A stretch of 64,000 bases of DNA from CAVTJL01 sp963828215 (GTDB lineage: Bacteria; Pseudomonadota; Alphaproteobacteria; Geminicoccales; Geminicoccaceae). Below the pieces are notes generated by a model. That model worked only from the letters and a program-made list of their open reading frames with translations, was not told where the DNA came from and searched no databases. The stretch covers positions 124,001 to 188,000 of the forward strand of contig CAWHFO010000068.1 in assembly GCA_963828215.1 (NCBI GenBank). Reading direction: 5' to 3'. Made by a program: the position numbers and the translations under genes. Below are positions 8,495 to 18,408 of this stretch, one piece after another. Position 1 is the stretch's first letter. Every line of letters begins with the position of its first letter.

Positions 8495-9732
8495 ATGACG
8501 GCGCTCTGCTACCTTGTTCCCGCATTCCCGGGCGTGACACACGTCATCTTCTGGCGGGAAATCCGGCGGCTGCGCGAGGCAGGCGTGGAGGTGCGTGTCG
8601 CCTCGACGCGGCGCCCGGCGGCGCCGCCGCCGCATCGCTTCGCGTCCGAGCCGTGTTTCTATGTCTGGCCGCCGACCGGCGCGCTTCTGGGCGGGCTGCC
8701 GACCCCGAGGCAGCTGATGGCCCAGGCCCGTCTCGCCCTCGGGCTCCCGGAAGGCGGCTGGCGGGAGCGTCTCAGGGTCCTGGCGATGCTGCCTGCGAGC
8801 TGGATGCTCGCGGCCTTCCTGCGGCGCCGGCGCATCGCGCATCTGCACGTCCATTCCTTTGCCGACAGCGCCTATCTGGCCGCGCTCGCCCACATCGTGA
8901 CGGACGTCCCCTACAGCCTCGTGCTGCACGGGGGGCTGGGGGTCTACGGCCGCAATCATGCGGCGAAGCTGCAATCGGCCGCCTTCGCCTGCGGCGTGTC
9001 CCGTGACACCCGAGCGGAGATCGAGGCGGTGCGGGCCGGCCTGACCCTTCCGGAGGACATCGCCTGCGGGGTCGATCTCGACATGTTCAGCGCCGTCGAT
9101 CGTGCTCCCACCGGCGCGCTGCGGCTCATCAGCGTCGGCCGCATGGACCATTGCAAGGGCATCGGCTTTACCCTCGAGGCCATCGCGGCCCTGCGGGGCA
9201 CGCTCGACGTGCATTATACGCTCGTCGGGTCCGGGCCGCATGAAAGCGAGATTCTCGGTCATGCCCATCGGCTCGGGCTCGACGATGTCGTGACCTTCCT
9301 CGGCCCGCGCGGGCAGGAGGAGATCGTGCCCCTTCTCCATCGCACGACGTCGCGGTTCTGACGAGCCACGGCGCGGGGGAGGCCACCGCGACCGCCATCC
9401 GCGAGGCGATGGCGACCGGCATGCCCGTGATCATGAGCCGGATCGGCGATGCCGAGCGCATGATCGAGCCCGAGGTCACGGGCCTGCTGGTGCCCCAACG
9501 GGACGTCGACGCGATCGCCGACGCCATCCGCTGGCTCGCCGATCATCGCGATCGCCTGCCCGAGATGGGCCGCGCGGCCCGACACAAGGCCGAGCGGGAG
9601 TTCAGTGACCGGGTCGGACCCGCCCGCCTCCTCCAGGCGATCGAGGCCCGGATGGGCCCGCTTCCTCGAACGACGGAGCGGGCCTCCCCGCCCGCCACCG
9701 GCAGGCTGGAGTCGCCTCGCCTGCCGGGCTGA
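8495..9732 (+). CDS. GT4 glycosyltransferase (one frame break)
   Basis: Retaining GT-B glycosyltransferase of family GT4, about 412 residues, transferring a sugar from a nucleotide donor to a growing polysaccharide at the cytoplasmic membrane face. The N-terminal half has YLVPAFPGVTHVIFWREI and HVHSFADSAYLAALAH; the donor half has RLISVGRMDHCKGI and TLVGSGPHESEI. The family E-x7-E motif is GEATATAIREAMATGMPV, but it is in another frame: the first frame ends at 9361 after LLHRTTSRF while DVAVLTSHG continues in the next frame, so a single extra base near 9345 is likely. Start ATG 8495 was taken because the family begins with this strand. First plus-strand gene of the exopolysaccharide locus; acceptor unknown. 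Confidence 0.88.
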
Positions 9733-9757
9733 GCGCGAGGGAGCCCGGGCTCAGCCC
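9726..9757. terminator. Hairpin spanning both convergent stop codons
   Basis: GGGCTGAGC (9726-9734) and GCTCAGCCC (9749-9757) are perfect inverted copies around a 14-base loop. The plus-strand GT4 stop (9730-9732) and the minus-strand GT4 stop (9751-9753) sit inside the two arms. There is no T-tract, so it may act as a weak bidirectional terminator or only as a 3' stabilising structure. Confidence 0.4.
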
Positions 9758-11001
9758 TCGCCGTGGCCGGGCCGCTTCAAGGACTCGAGCGCCGCGGCCA
9801 GAGCCTTGTCGAGCGCGGCAAAGGAATGCGTCGACTCGACCCACTGGCGGCCCGCCCGGCCGATCCGCTCGGCGCGCTCGGGGTCGGCCAGAAGCTCCCC
9901 GACGCGGGCCGGAAAATCGGCCGTTCCCATCGCGATGGCGGCGTCGCGGCCGTCCACGAGACCCAGGCCCTCCGCGCCCACCGGAGTCGTCGCCACCGGG
10001 CGTCCGCTGGCAAGCGCCTCGAGGATCTTGTATTTCGTGCCGGAGCCCGACGTCAGCGGTGCCGCGATCAGTGCGGCGCGGGCGATGTAGGGGCGGATGT
10101 CGGGCACCGCGCCGGTGATCTCGACCGATGGGACACCGACCGCGGCGGCCCGCATCTCGGCGGTCGGGTCGCGGCCGACGAGCTGGACCCGATGCGCCAC
10201 GCCCGCCGCCGCCAGCTGACGGGCCGTCTGGATCAGGTGCAGGGCCGCGGTGGAGTTGGGCCAATAGCCGAAGGAGCCGGTGAACACGATGAGCCCCGGC
10301 TCGACGGCCGTGCCCCGCGGGGCATAGCCCTCGGTATCGATCGCGTTCGGGAGGACCGCCACACTCGGCAGGCCGAGCTCGTCCCGGTACATTGCTGCGT
10401 CGGAGGCCGACACGGCCCAGACAGCGTCGGCATCGCCCAGCCGGCGCTCCAGGGCACGGACGTTGCGCCAGAAGAGCCAGGCCCTGGGCCGGGACGCCCA
10501 CGGCTGCTCGGCCAGGATGCGGCGCCAGAGCCGTGACTCGACATTGTGCGTGTCCACGACCAGGTGGCGGGCGCAGCCTCGGAGGGGCTCCACGAGGTGG
10601 GCCAGCCAGGTATCGCCGACCACGACCAGATCCGGATCGACCTCCACGATGGCCTTCCGCAGACGGGCGATGCGTCGCGGCGACAGGGCTTTGGCATAGA
10701 GCATTCCCTCGTTTCTGAGGAAGGCTCCGACATGGCCCTTGAGGACACCCAGCCTGCTCTCCCGGCGTGCCGCGAGCGCATGGATGTCGAGCTCGCGCGC
10801 CCGACGCCGCTCGGCGGGCGTCGGGCAGGTGTCGATCGCGTAGACCCGCACCGTGCCCTGCCTCCGCAGGGCCTGCCACAAGGCGTAGACCCGCAGGCTG
10901 TGCCCGGAGTGCGGCGGCTCCGGCGCGCAGGTGGTGAGATAGACGACGCGCAACCGGCTCAACCGGGGATCTGGGGAGGCTGGGCCGCAGCACCGGCCCA
11001 T
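9751..11001 (-). CDS. GT4 glycosyltransferase
   Basis: Intact GT-B glycosyltransferase of about 416 residues. It begins LRVVYLTTCAPEPPHSGHSLRVYAL, the HSG loop being typical of the acceptor domain. It carries VVDTHNVES in the middle, VFTGSFGYWPNS at the start of the donor domain, and the donor-binding signature SGSGTKYKILEALASGRPV followed by TPVGAEGL. The start ATG 11001 was chosen over the longer frame to 11145, whose first 48 residues are low-complexity and overlap the upstream transferase gene. It is 61 bases downstream of the initiating sugar-phosphate transferase on the same strand, so both probably act in the same exopolysaccharide repeat-unit pathway. Donor and acceptor are not readable from sequence. 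Confidence 0.88.
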   Translation of the reverse strand: MGRCCGPASPDPRLSRLRVVYLTTCAPEPPHSGHSLRVYALWQALRRQGTVRVYAIDTCPTPAERRRARELDIHALAARRESRLGVLKGHVGAFLRNEGMLYAKALSPRRIARLRKAIVEVDPDLVVVGDTWLAHLVEPLRGCARHLVVDTHNVESRLWRRILAEQPWASRPRAWLFWRNVRALERRLGDADAVWAVSASDAAMYRDELGLPSVAVLPNAIDTEGYAPRGTAVEPGLIVFTGSFGYWPNSTAALHLIQTARQLAAAGVAHRVQLVGRDPTAEMRAAAVGVPSVEITGAVPDIRPYIARAALIAAPLTSGSGTKYKILEALASGRPVATTPVGAEGLGLVDGRDAAIAMGTADFPARVGELLADPERAERIGRAGRQWVESTHSFAALDKALAAALESLKRPGHGEG

Positions 11002-11062
11002 CGCGCCGGCCGCGACCACTCGTCGGGCGCCGCGGCGGAGGCTCGTTCTCCGCCCGGGACCC

Positions 11063-12520
11063 TTACTTCCCGTCGGCCGTGAGGACCGAGATGACCGTCC
11101 GATACATGATCCAGAGATCGAGCGAGATCGAGATGTTGCGGACATAGTAGGTGTCCATCGCGATGCGCTCGCGGAAGGTGCGCCGGTTGCGGCCCGAGAC
11201 CTGCCAGTAGCCGGTGATCCCGGGCCGGATGAGGCTCAGGATGGCGCGGGCCGGGCCCAGCTTCTTGAGCTCGTCGAACGTGTAGGGCCGCGGGCCGACC
11301 ATGCTCATGTCGCCGTTGAGGACGTTGAAGAGCTGGGGCAGCTCGTCGAGGCTCGTCGCCCTGAGCAGCCGGCCGATAGGAGTGACCCGGGGATCGTTGG
11401 TGAGCTTGTGGAAGCGCTCGTGCTCCTGTTGCGCTGCAGGGTTGGTGAGGAAATAGCGCTGTAGCCGACGCTCGGCGTCGACATGCATCGAGCGGAACTT
11501 GATCGCGGTGAAGCTCCGCTCCTCGCCGGCCCAGCGCGGCTGGCGATAGAAGACGGGGCCCCGGCTGTCGATCTTCACGAGCACCGCCAGGACGACGAGA
11601 ACGGGCGCCGTGATGACGAGGGCCAAGAGGCTCGTGACGACGTCGAAGGCGCGCTTCAGGAAGGCTGCCGGCGGGGCCAGCCGGTCGCTCTTGACCTCGA
11701 TCGTCAGAAGCGCACCCAAGTTGCGCACCTCGGACTTGAGGCTGATGAGGTCATGACATTCCGGGACGAGCAGCACGCGCTCGAAGATGCCCGACGTATA
11801 GAGCCGGAGCAGGGTGCTGCGCTCGATGAGGCGCTCGACGGCAATCGCCGTCGAGCAGAGCTGGAGGCGATCGCTGACCCGAGCCAGCTCGTTCGAGCGC
11901 ACCAGCGGAACGCCCTGCTCGTCCTCCGGCAGGTAGATGGAATTGTCGTCGACGACGCAGATCGGCGTGAGGCCGAGATGCGGGTCGAGGTGCAGCTGGC
12001 GGACCACCTCGGCGGAGCCGTCGCCGCCGCCGAAGACGACCACCGGCTCGTGCCAGCGCCCGAACCGGATGAGGATCCGCCGGGCGATGGGGTCGACGAT
12101 GACGAGCAGGCCGGCCAGCACGAGCTCGGCCAGATGGAGAGGGCGGAAGCTGGCGGTGCCGACGGTCTCGTGGCGCACGAGATGAAGGACCATCTCGAGG
12201 GCCAGCGCGCCCAGAAGGGCCAAGCCGGCCGCGATGAGGGCCTGACGGAGACGCAGCGAGCGGATCAACCCATGGCCGGGGTAGAGGCCCGACAGCCATT
12301 TGGCGAGCGGGAAGCAGGCGACGGTCGGCAGGAGGAGAATATCGGCCTTGTTGGTCAGGCTCGCGATCGGGACCGGCCACAACGTCAACCCGAGCGTCAC
12401 GGCGATCACGACGAGGTCGATCAGGAGCATCAACCAGGCCGTGACGGGTTGCGCGACATAGCCGACCCTCGGCCGTCGTGCTGCGCGGGCCCGTGGCCGC
12501 AAGAGGACGCCAATCGTCAT
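11063..12520 (-). CDS. Undecaprenyl-phosphate sugar phosphotransferase (WbaP/ExoY-like polyisoprenyl-phosphate hexose-1-phosphate transferase)
   Basis: Starts repeat-unit synthesis by moving a sugar-1-phosphate from a nucleotide sugar to undecaprenyl phosphate. About 485 residues: four or five N-terminal membrane segments, a central nucleotide-binding-like domain (VVVFGGGDGSAEVV), another hydrophobic stretch (VTSLLALVITAPVLVVLAVL) and the C-terminal bacterial sugar transferase domain with KFRSMHVDAE, LRATSLDELPQLFNVL, GDMSMVGPRPY and RPGITGYWQVSGRN. Start ATG 12520 (MTIGVLL) is preferred; a longer frame to 12721 adds an unlikely leader. Galactose is a common substrate in this class but glucose is possible. 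It is divergent from the BY-kinase/chain-length gene across a 239-base gap, which probably contains both promoters. Confidence 0.93.
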   Translation of the reverse strand: MTIGVLLRPRARAARRPRVGYVAQPVTAWLMLLIDLVVIAVTLGLTLWPVPIASLTNKADILLLPTVACFPLAKWLSGLYPGHGLIRSLRLRQALIAAGLALLGALALEMVLHLVRHETVGTASFRPLHLAELVLAGLLVIVDPIARRILIRFGRWHEPVVVFGGGDGSAEVVRQLHLDPHLGLTPICVVDDNSIYLPEDEQGVPLVRSNELARVSDRLQLCSTAIAVERLIERSTLLRLYTSGIFERVLLVPECHDLISLKSEVRNLGALLTIEVKSDRLAPPAAFLKRAFDVVTSLLALVITAPVLVVLAVLVKIDSRGPVFYRQPRWAGEERSFTAIKFRSMHVDAERRLQRYFLTNPAAQQEHERFHKLTNDPRVTPIGRLLRATSLDELPQLFNVLNGDMSMVGPRPYTFDELKKLGPARAILSLIRPGITGYWQVSGRNRRTFRERIAMDTYYVRNISISLDLWIMYRTVISVLTADGK

Positions 12521-12759
12521 AGCCGTCAATTTTCCGGGCCGCCGCCACATCGGCGCCAGTATGGCACTCTCGGAGAAATCACTCCCGGCCGGCTCGCATG
12601 TCGCATCATAGAGGAGGAATCCTACGGCTACGAGCATCGATTGATGACGAGAACGCCTATATGGTGAACAAGCCAGCTTGACTGCGAGCGTCGTCGACAT
12701 GGGTTTCCGCTTCGTTCCCAAGCCGCTCTCCAGCAGCCTGCCGCTGGCTCCGTGAGGCC

Positions 12760-15022
12760 ATGATCACCCGCGGGCTCGTGCGGCTGCTTGCGGAGCGCCG
12801 GGTCGCCGCGGCACCGGCAGTCGAGCCTTGGCAGCCGGAGATCGCGCAGCTGCGCACGCCGGCCCAGGCCGCGCCGCCGCAGATCGCCGAGCTCGGTCTC
12901 GACCTCGGCATGCTTTTTCACCTTCTCCGCCGCCGATGGCATCTGGCCCTTGCGGTGGCTCTGGTCCTCACGACGGTCGCCGCCCTGCTGATCGTCAGGC
13001 TGCCGAACCAGTACGAAGCGGAATCGCTGGTCGTCTTGAACCTCCGCCAGCCCAAGATCGCCGAGCTGGCATCCTCGACCGGAACGCTGCTGTCCCGCAG
13101 CCAGACCGACATCTCGGTGGTCGAGACCGAGATGCAGGTCATGCGGTCGGCGCGGCTGCTGCGCAAGCTGGTGCTCCGTCTGGATCTGCTGAACGATCCG
13201 GCCTTCAATCCATCCGAGAGCGGCTTCAGGCTGACGACGTGGGTCAGGAGCCTGCTCGCCCATGTGAACGGGCGGGCGTGGCCTTTGCGAGCGGGGCGCC
13301 GATGCCCCACTGTCGATCGAGACCCTCGTCCAGCGTAGCGTCGTTCGCCTCTCGCAGATGATCGACATCGCGAACGACGGCGGCTCCTACGCCATCGGCA
13401 TCGTCGCCAAGACCGGCAACCCCGAGCTTTCGGCCCAACTCGCGAACGGCTTGGCCGAGGTCTATCTCGACGAGCAGGCGCGGGAGCAGCGGGATGCCAG
13501 GGCCGGCGCCTCGGCGTGGCTCTCGGATCGCCTGAAGGCTATGCGGGGGGAGGTTCTCGCCAACGACCAGGCCCTCGAGACGTTCAGGGCACGCCATCAG
13601 CTCGGCAAGGCCGACCAGCAGAGCCTCGTCGACGCTCAGCTGAGCCAGGTGAACGCCGCCCTGATCGCTGCGCAGACCAACGCGGACAGGGCACAGTCGG
13701 ACGTCACCGATGCCGAGGCGGCACTGCGTCGCGGTGATCTCTCCAGTATCACGAGCGTGCTGTCCTCGCCGACCATCCAGACGCTGCGCGAGCAGGAGGC
13801 GGGAATTCTGGCCAAGGTCGGCCAGCTCAGGAAGACCTTGCTCGAGAAGCACCCGGAGCGCCTCGCGGCGGAGGCGGAGCTCCAGGCGGTGCGGGAGAAG
13901 ATCAACCTCGAGGTGCAGCGCGTCTTCAGCAATCTGCGCGAGAAGGCGACCGAGGCGCAGGGCGAGCTCGCCTCGCTTCGCCGTCAGCTGGCCGAGCTCG
14001 AGACGAAGCGCACCGAGCAGGCCGGACCCGAGGCCGAGCTCAGCCAGCTCGCGCGCAACGCCCAGGTCAGTCGGGACGTCTATGCCGAGTTCCTGAAGGA
14101 GTTCAACACGACCCTGGCCGAGGCGGAGGGCCCCAGCCCGGACGCGCGGCTGGCGGCCCGGGCGGAGCCGCCGCTCGACGCGAGCGGGCCCAAGCGCAAG
14201 CTGCTCCTCATCGGCGCGGGCATGGCTGCGGCGATCACCGGCGTGTTGCTGGCCATCGGGCTCGGCTTCTGGCGAGGCGGCTTCGGCGGCGCCCTGCCGC
14301 TGGAGCAGACGACCGGGCTGCCCAATCTCGAGATCCTGCCCGAGCTGCGCCGTCACGAGCTGCGTGCCTCTCTGGCTCCCGGGCCGCTGGCACCGATCGC
14401 GGGCTCGGTGCGGAGCCTCGCGGTCACGCTCGAGCGTCGCGTGCCGCGACGCCGAGGCGGGCCGATGATCCTGCTGAGCTCCGCGGAGGCCGGCGAGGGC
14501 AAGTCGCTGCTGACGCTCTCGCTGGGCCGTGCCCTGGCCCAGCAGGAGCGGCGCGTGATGATCGTCGACCTCGACTTCTGGCGTTCGGACTTGCGACGCG
14601 CGGCGACGACCCTCGGGCTCCAGGCTACGGGCATGTGCATGGGGCCGTCGATCCTGATGCGCGATCCGACCGTACGGCTCGATGCCGTGCTCTGCGATGC
14701 CGCGCGGGAGCAGGACGACAAGCCGGAGTGTGTCCGGCAAGTGCTGAGGGCGGTGCACGAGTGTCGGGAGAGCTACGATCTGATCCTTCTCGATGCCCCC
14801 CCGCTGCTGGCGATCCCCGAGGCGCTCCTGGCCGCGACGGCGGCCGATGCGATGCTGCTGCTGGTCCGGTTCGAGCGGACGCGGGCCTCCACCCTCCGCC
14901 TCGCCCTGCACAAGCTCGCGGCCGTCGGTGTCACGCCTGTCGGCACCGTGCTCACCCGGGTCAATCCTCGGGCTCACCGCCGCTACGGCTATGACGAGAT
15001 GGCGTACGGACGCTCGGCCTGA
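12760..15022 (+). CDS. Exopolysaccharide chain-length determinant with BY-kinase domain (one frame break)
   Basis: Wzc-like inner-membrane polysaccharide co-polymerase fused to a tyrosine autokinase, about 753 codons. The N-terminal Wzz domain follows the first membrane helix (WHLALAVALVLTTVAALLIV). A long periplasmic coiled-coil region runs through QALETFRARHQLGKADQQ and QAVREKINLEVQRVF, and a second helix (KLLLIGAGMAAAITGVLLAIG) leads to the ATPase. Walker A is SSAEAGEGKS, Walker A' is VMIVDLDFWRSD and Walker B is LILLDAPPLL. The C-terminus RRYGYDEMAYGRSA holds a tyrosine cluster for autophosphorylation. The first frame ends in a TAG at 13336-13338, while LSIETLVQRSVVRLSQMIDI continues in another frame; the break lies between 13250 and 13300 and looks like a base error. 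Its tail overlaps the convergent GT4 gene by 34 bases. Confidence 0.9.
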
Positions 15023-16363
15023 CGCGGCTCGCTGTCGAGGAAGGGGAAGCGCGGCGCCTGTGCGCGCCGACCGAGGACCCAGGCGTAGACCTCGAGATCC
15101 TGCTCGGCCTTCCTTCGCCACGTGAAGAGCTTCTCGACCTTCTGCCGGGCATGCTCCGCCATCGGGTCGAGCTCGCCCGGCGAGCGCTCGAGCCGCTCCA
15201 GCGCCGCCCCCAGCGCCGCGACGATGCCCGGCCGGTCGGCCAGCGGCACGGCGATGCCGCCCCCGGTCCTGACCAGCTCGCCCGGCCCGCCATAGTCGAC
15301 GACCACGGGAACGACGCCCATCGCCATCGCCTCCAGCACGACACCGCCGCCGAACTCGCGGATGCTCGGGAAGAGAAGGATGTCTGCGCGCTCCAGGTGA
15401 CGATGGACCGCGGTCGGCGGCACCGTGCCGTGCAGCCGGATCGCCGTTCCCGAGCCCATCCGCCGCGATCCGGGCGGCCAGTGACGGCGCCTCGGGCCCG
15501 TCGCCCACGATATCGAGCTCGAGACTGCCCCGCCGGACGAGCGGCACCGCGGCGGCGACGGCCATGTCCGCGCCCTTGTAGGGAACGAGCCGGCCGACGA
15601 AGAGCGCCCGGAGCGGTGTCGTCCGGCGGCGTCTCTGCGGCGGCGGAAAGCGGCTCGGATCGATCCCGTTCTCCGGCAGGTAGATCGCCTTCCGGCGCCA
15701 GCGATCGGGAATCTCCGTCCAGGTCGCGAGCGAGCCGGCGAGGATCGCCGCCGCGTGTCGGCGCGTTGCGCGGTAGCTCGGCACGAGGCGGTAGATCCCG
15801 CGGACGTAGGACAGCCACTCGCGCTCGGCGCGGCGCACGGCGTCGAACTGCCTCGGCCAGGGCAGCCCGCCGTTGAGGGGCCCCAGGACGAAGGGCACCC
15901 CGGCTCGCGCGCAGCGCCCCGCCATCAGGCTCGGCATGGTCGGGCTGACCGGCGTGATCCGGTGCACGACGTCGAAGGCATGGACCTCGATGCGCCCGCG
16001 GAAGCGCTCCCATGCGGCCCGCTCGAACGCCCAGTAGCTGGGCAGCGACAGAGCCATCAGGGTCGTCCAGCCCTTGTTGGGATCGCCGCGCAGCACGCCC
16101 GCGAGGCGGCCCATGAGCCGCTCGAGGCCGCTCGTGTCGACCGCCGTGAAGTCGCGGCCCTCTACCAGTCCCGCGGCGAGAATGGCCTCCCGATTGGCCA
16201 GGCGCGTGACGAGGTGCACGTCCGCGACCTCGGCCAGGGCGCGGCTGTGCGCCCAACCGATCCAGGATACGCTCTGGGCCTGGGGGTGGGCCAACTCGGC
16301 GAGGACGAGGACACGGAGTCGCGTGCCGGCAGGCGCCGGGGGCTCATGCTTTGGCATCTGCAC
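14989..16363 (-). CDS. GT4 glycosyltransferase (one frame break)
   Basis: GT-B glycosyltransferase of about 458 codons. N-terminal part LRVLVLAELAHPQAQSVSW, acceptor region FDVVHRITPVSPTMPSLMAG, then FVLGPLNGGLPWPRQ, a motif common in this GT4 subgroup. The donor domain starts at LRALFVGRLVPYKGADMAV and contains LDIVGDGPEAPSL. After GLGNG the frame breaks near 15455, and the rest (AIRLHGTVPPTAVHRHLERA, then SIREFGGGVVLEAMAMGVVP with the donor-binding glutamate) continues in a different frame. A single base error is the simplest explanation. Its start overlaps the stop of the upstream GT26-GT2 fusion gene by 20 bases, indicating translational coupling within the exopolysaccharide operon. Confidence 0.88.
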
Positions 16364-18104
16364 CGTATTGATTCTGCTTGAGACGGCCGAAGAAGGCCAG
16401 CTTGCCGAGGCCGGTCGCGGCCGTGTTGAGGGCCTTGAGGCTGCTGGACCGATCGAACGGGAAGGTCAGGGCGGCGAGACACGCGCCGCCCATGATCTGG
16501 ATCAGCCCGACGCCCATCCAGACGAGGAGCTCCAGGGGGCGCCGCGGCCGGACCATCAGGCAGGTCGAGGAGGTGATCTGGCCGTCGCGGAACTTGCGCC
16601 TGATGAGGAAGCGGCCGGTCAGGCGCTCCGGGGGCACGCGCTCGTGCACGAGTGCCTCGCGGCACCAGATGATGCTCCGACCCGCATGGTGAAGCTGCTT
16701 GAAGAAGAGCGTGTCCTCGCCACCGGTCAATCCCAGGCGGGGATCGAACGGCGTGTCGTTGGTGAAGCAGCGGGCCCTGACCATCAGCGCGTTGTTGGAC
16801 GCCATGGGGCGATGGCAGGCGCCCCGCGAGGCGAAGCGGAACGGGGTGTTGGGGCTGACCCGCGCACCCGTGTCGGCGTCGCTCGACTGGGTGAAGAACG
16901 CACGAAAAAGGCCGAGGAAGCGGGATGGGGCGGCCTCGAAGACGGGCCTGACCGGACCGAGCACGACATCGGCCCGAAAGGTCTGCTGCGCGCGCAGCAG
17001 CGCCGCGAGCCAGCCCGGCGACGGGATCTCGTCATCGTCGATGAAGGCGACCAGCTCGCCCTCCGCTTCGGCGATGCCTCTGTTCCGGGCGTGGGAGATG
17101 CCGGGACGCGGCTCGTGCACGTAGCGGATGCGAGCCGGGGCACGGGCGGCGAGGTTGGTGACGATCACGCGCGCGGTGCTCTCCGGCGTGTTGTCGACGA
17201 CCACGATCTCGAAGCTGTCGGGGGAGAGCCCCTCCTGGGCGGCGCAGCGCTGCAGCAGCCGCGGCAGAAGATGCTCCCGGCGGAAGGTCGGGACGACGAT
17301 CGAGACCTGCACGCCCCTGGCCTCCTCCCCATGCCGCGCCTTGACGTGCTCGGCCGCGATCTTGAAGATCGCCGGTCCCTGGACGAGATAGCGGCGCCAC
17401 AGCCGGGCAGGCTCGGTGGACAGCCGGTGCAGCCATTCGAGGTTGGCCCGCTGCATCCAGAGCGGCGCCCGCGGCAGGTCGCCGGTCAGGAAGAGCAGCG
17501 ACGCGCCGATGCAGAGCGCGGTGCCGGTCGCCCGGCCGCGGCGCTTCACGGCATGGGCCAGAAGCTCCTGCTGCGGCGAGCCCACGGCCAGGAAGATCCA
17601 TCGGGCCGGCCACCGCTCGACGAACTCGGCGGCGGCCGTCACCGCCGCCGGATCTCGGATGAAGCCCATCGGCGGGTTGTGGTGACGCACCTCGCGGAGC
17701 CCGTAGGCCCGTCGCAGCTGGGCCACGAGTTCCGGCGTGCCGCCGATGACCACGATACGATCGTAGGGCCCGAGAAAGTATCGGAAGAGGATCGCCGTCA
17801 GGTCGGAGCCCGTGACGATCGGCAGCTGCACGCCGCAGGCTCGCGCCAGGCCGCCGATGATGCGGCTATCGCAGAGCGAAAGGTCGGCGTCCTCATAGGC
17901 CTCGCGGACGGGGCTGTCGGCCCGCCACAGTCGCACGACGTGGTCGACGTTCGGCGTGACGATGTAGGCGAACGGGTCGCGGGCCGTCCGGCTCTCGATG
18001 TAGCGGAGCGTGGACTCGACATCGAGGCCGCTGAACGCGACGCCGCAGAAGCGCGTATCGAGCATGGACAACGAGCGATCGGCCCGGCCGAGCGGCCCGG
18101 TCAT
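16344..18104 (-). CDS. Bifunctional GT26 (WecG/TagA/CpsF) - GT2 glycosyltransferase fusion
   Basis: An intact 586-residue protein joining two unrelated transferases. Residues about 14-250 form a GT26 domain: GVAFSGLDVESTLRYIESR, IVTPNVDHVVRLWR, LCDSRIIGG, VIGGTPE, the VGSPQQE signature and GASLLFLTG. Such enzymes add N-acetylmannosaminuronic acid, N-acetylmannosamine or a hexose as the second sugar on a lipid-linked intermediate. From about residue 265 a GT2 GT-A domain begins with VSIVVPTFRREHLLPRL. It has the metal-binding AFIDDDEIPSP and a GGEDTLFFKQL motif, then a C-terminal hydrophobic helix (LLVWMGVGLIQIMGGACLAAL) for membrane attachment. An internal start at 18065 (MLDTRFCG) is possible. 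The fusion suggests that two consecutive sugars of the repeat unit are added by one polypeptide. Confidence 0.9.
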   Translation of the reverse strand: MTGPLGRADRSLSMLDTRFCGVAFSGLDVESTLRYIESRTARDPFAYIVTPNVDHVVRLWRADSPVREAYEDADLSLCDSRIIGGLARACGVQLPIVTGSDLTAILFRYFLGPYDRIVVIGGTPELVAQLRRAYGLREVRHHNPPMGFIRDPAAVTAAAEFVERWPARWIFLAVGSPQQELLAHAVKRRGRATGTALCIGASLLFLTGDLPRAPLWMQRANLEWLHRLSTEPARLWRRYLVQGPAIFKIAAEHVKARHGEEARGVQVSIVVPTFRREHLLPRLLQRCAAQEGLSPDSFEIVVVDNTPESTARVIVTNLAARAPARIRYVHEPRPGISHARNRGIAEAEGELVAFIDDDEIPSPGWLAALLRAQQTFRADVVLGPVRPVFEAAPSRFLGLFRAFFTQSSDADTGARVSPNTPFRFASRGACHRPMASNNALMVRARCFTNDTPFDPRLGLTGGEDTLFFKQLHHAGRSIIWCREALVHERVPPERLTGRFLIRRKFRDGQITSSTCLMVRPRRPLELLVWMGVGLIQIMGGACLAALTFPFDRSSSLKALNTAATGLGKLAFFGRLKQNQYGADAKA

Positions 18105-18408
18105 GGCCGAAGCCGGCCTCGTCCCGATAGGGTGCGGGCAACAACCTTAGAATGACTTAACATGTCTGCGTTTCCACCCGAGGTGATCCTGCCAGAAACC
18201 GCGCGACCGGTCGAGATGCCCTGGCTCGCCTCCGCCCAGGGGCGGTGCCCGAGGCGTGGAGGCGCCGAAATGCGTCTCGTGACCGCGGGCCCGGGACCGG
18301 GGGGCCGCGCAGGCGAGCCGGGAAGCGGCCTTGACGGCCGGGGCCGCTCCTGGGCAGGGTCGACCCTCGCATGGTCGCAGACGGCGTCGCGGCAGGCGGG
18401 AGCGGGCC
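18105..18408. other. Intergenic region between GT26-GT2 and ppx/gppA genes
   Basis: About 300 bases between divergent genes. The stretch near 18130-18170 is AT-richer than its surroundings (ACCTTAGAATGACTTAAC) and is the likeliest promoter zone for the minus-strand exopolysaccharide genes. I see no convincing gene in the remainder; open frames here lack codon structure or homology I recognise. Confidence 0.4.

Noticed and set aside
9340..9365. Programmed ribosomal frameshift in the GT4 gene
   Set aside because: No slippery heptamer or downstream stem was seen, and the same kind of break occurs in many unrelated genes in the window.
13244..16363. A 1039-codon minus-strand frame
   Set aside because: Only its first part is a GT4 enzyme; after the break near 15455 the frame runs antisense through the BY-kinase gene without protein-like sequence.
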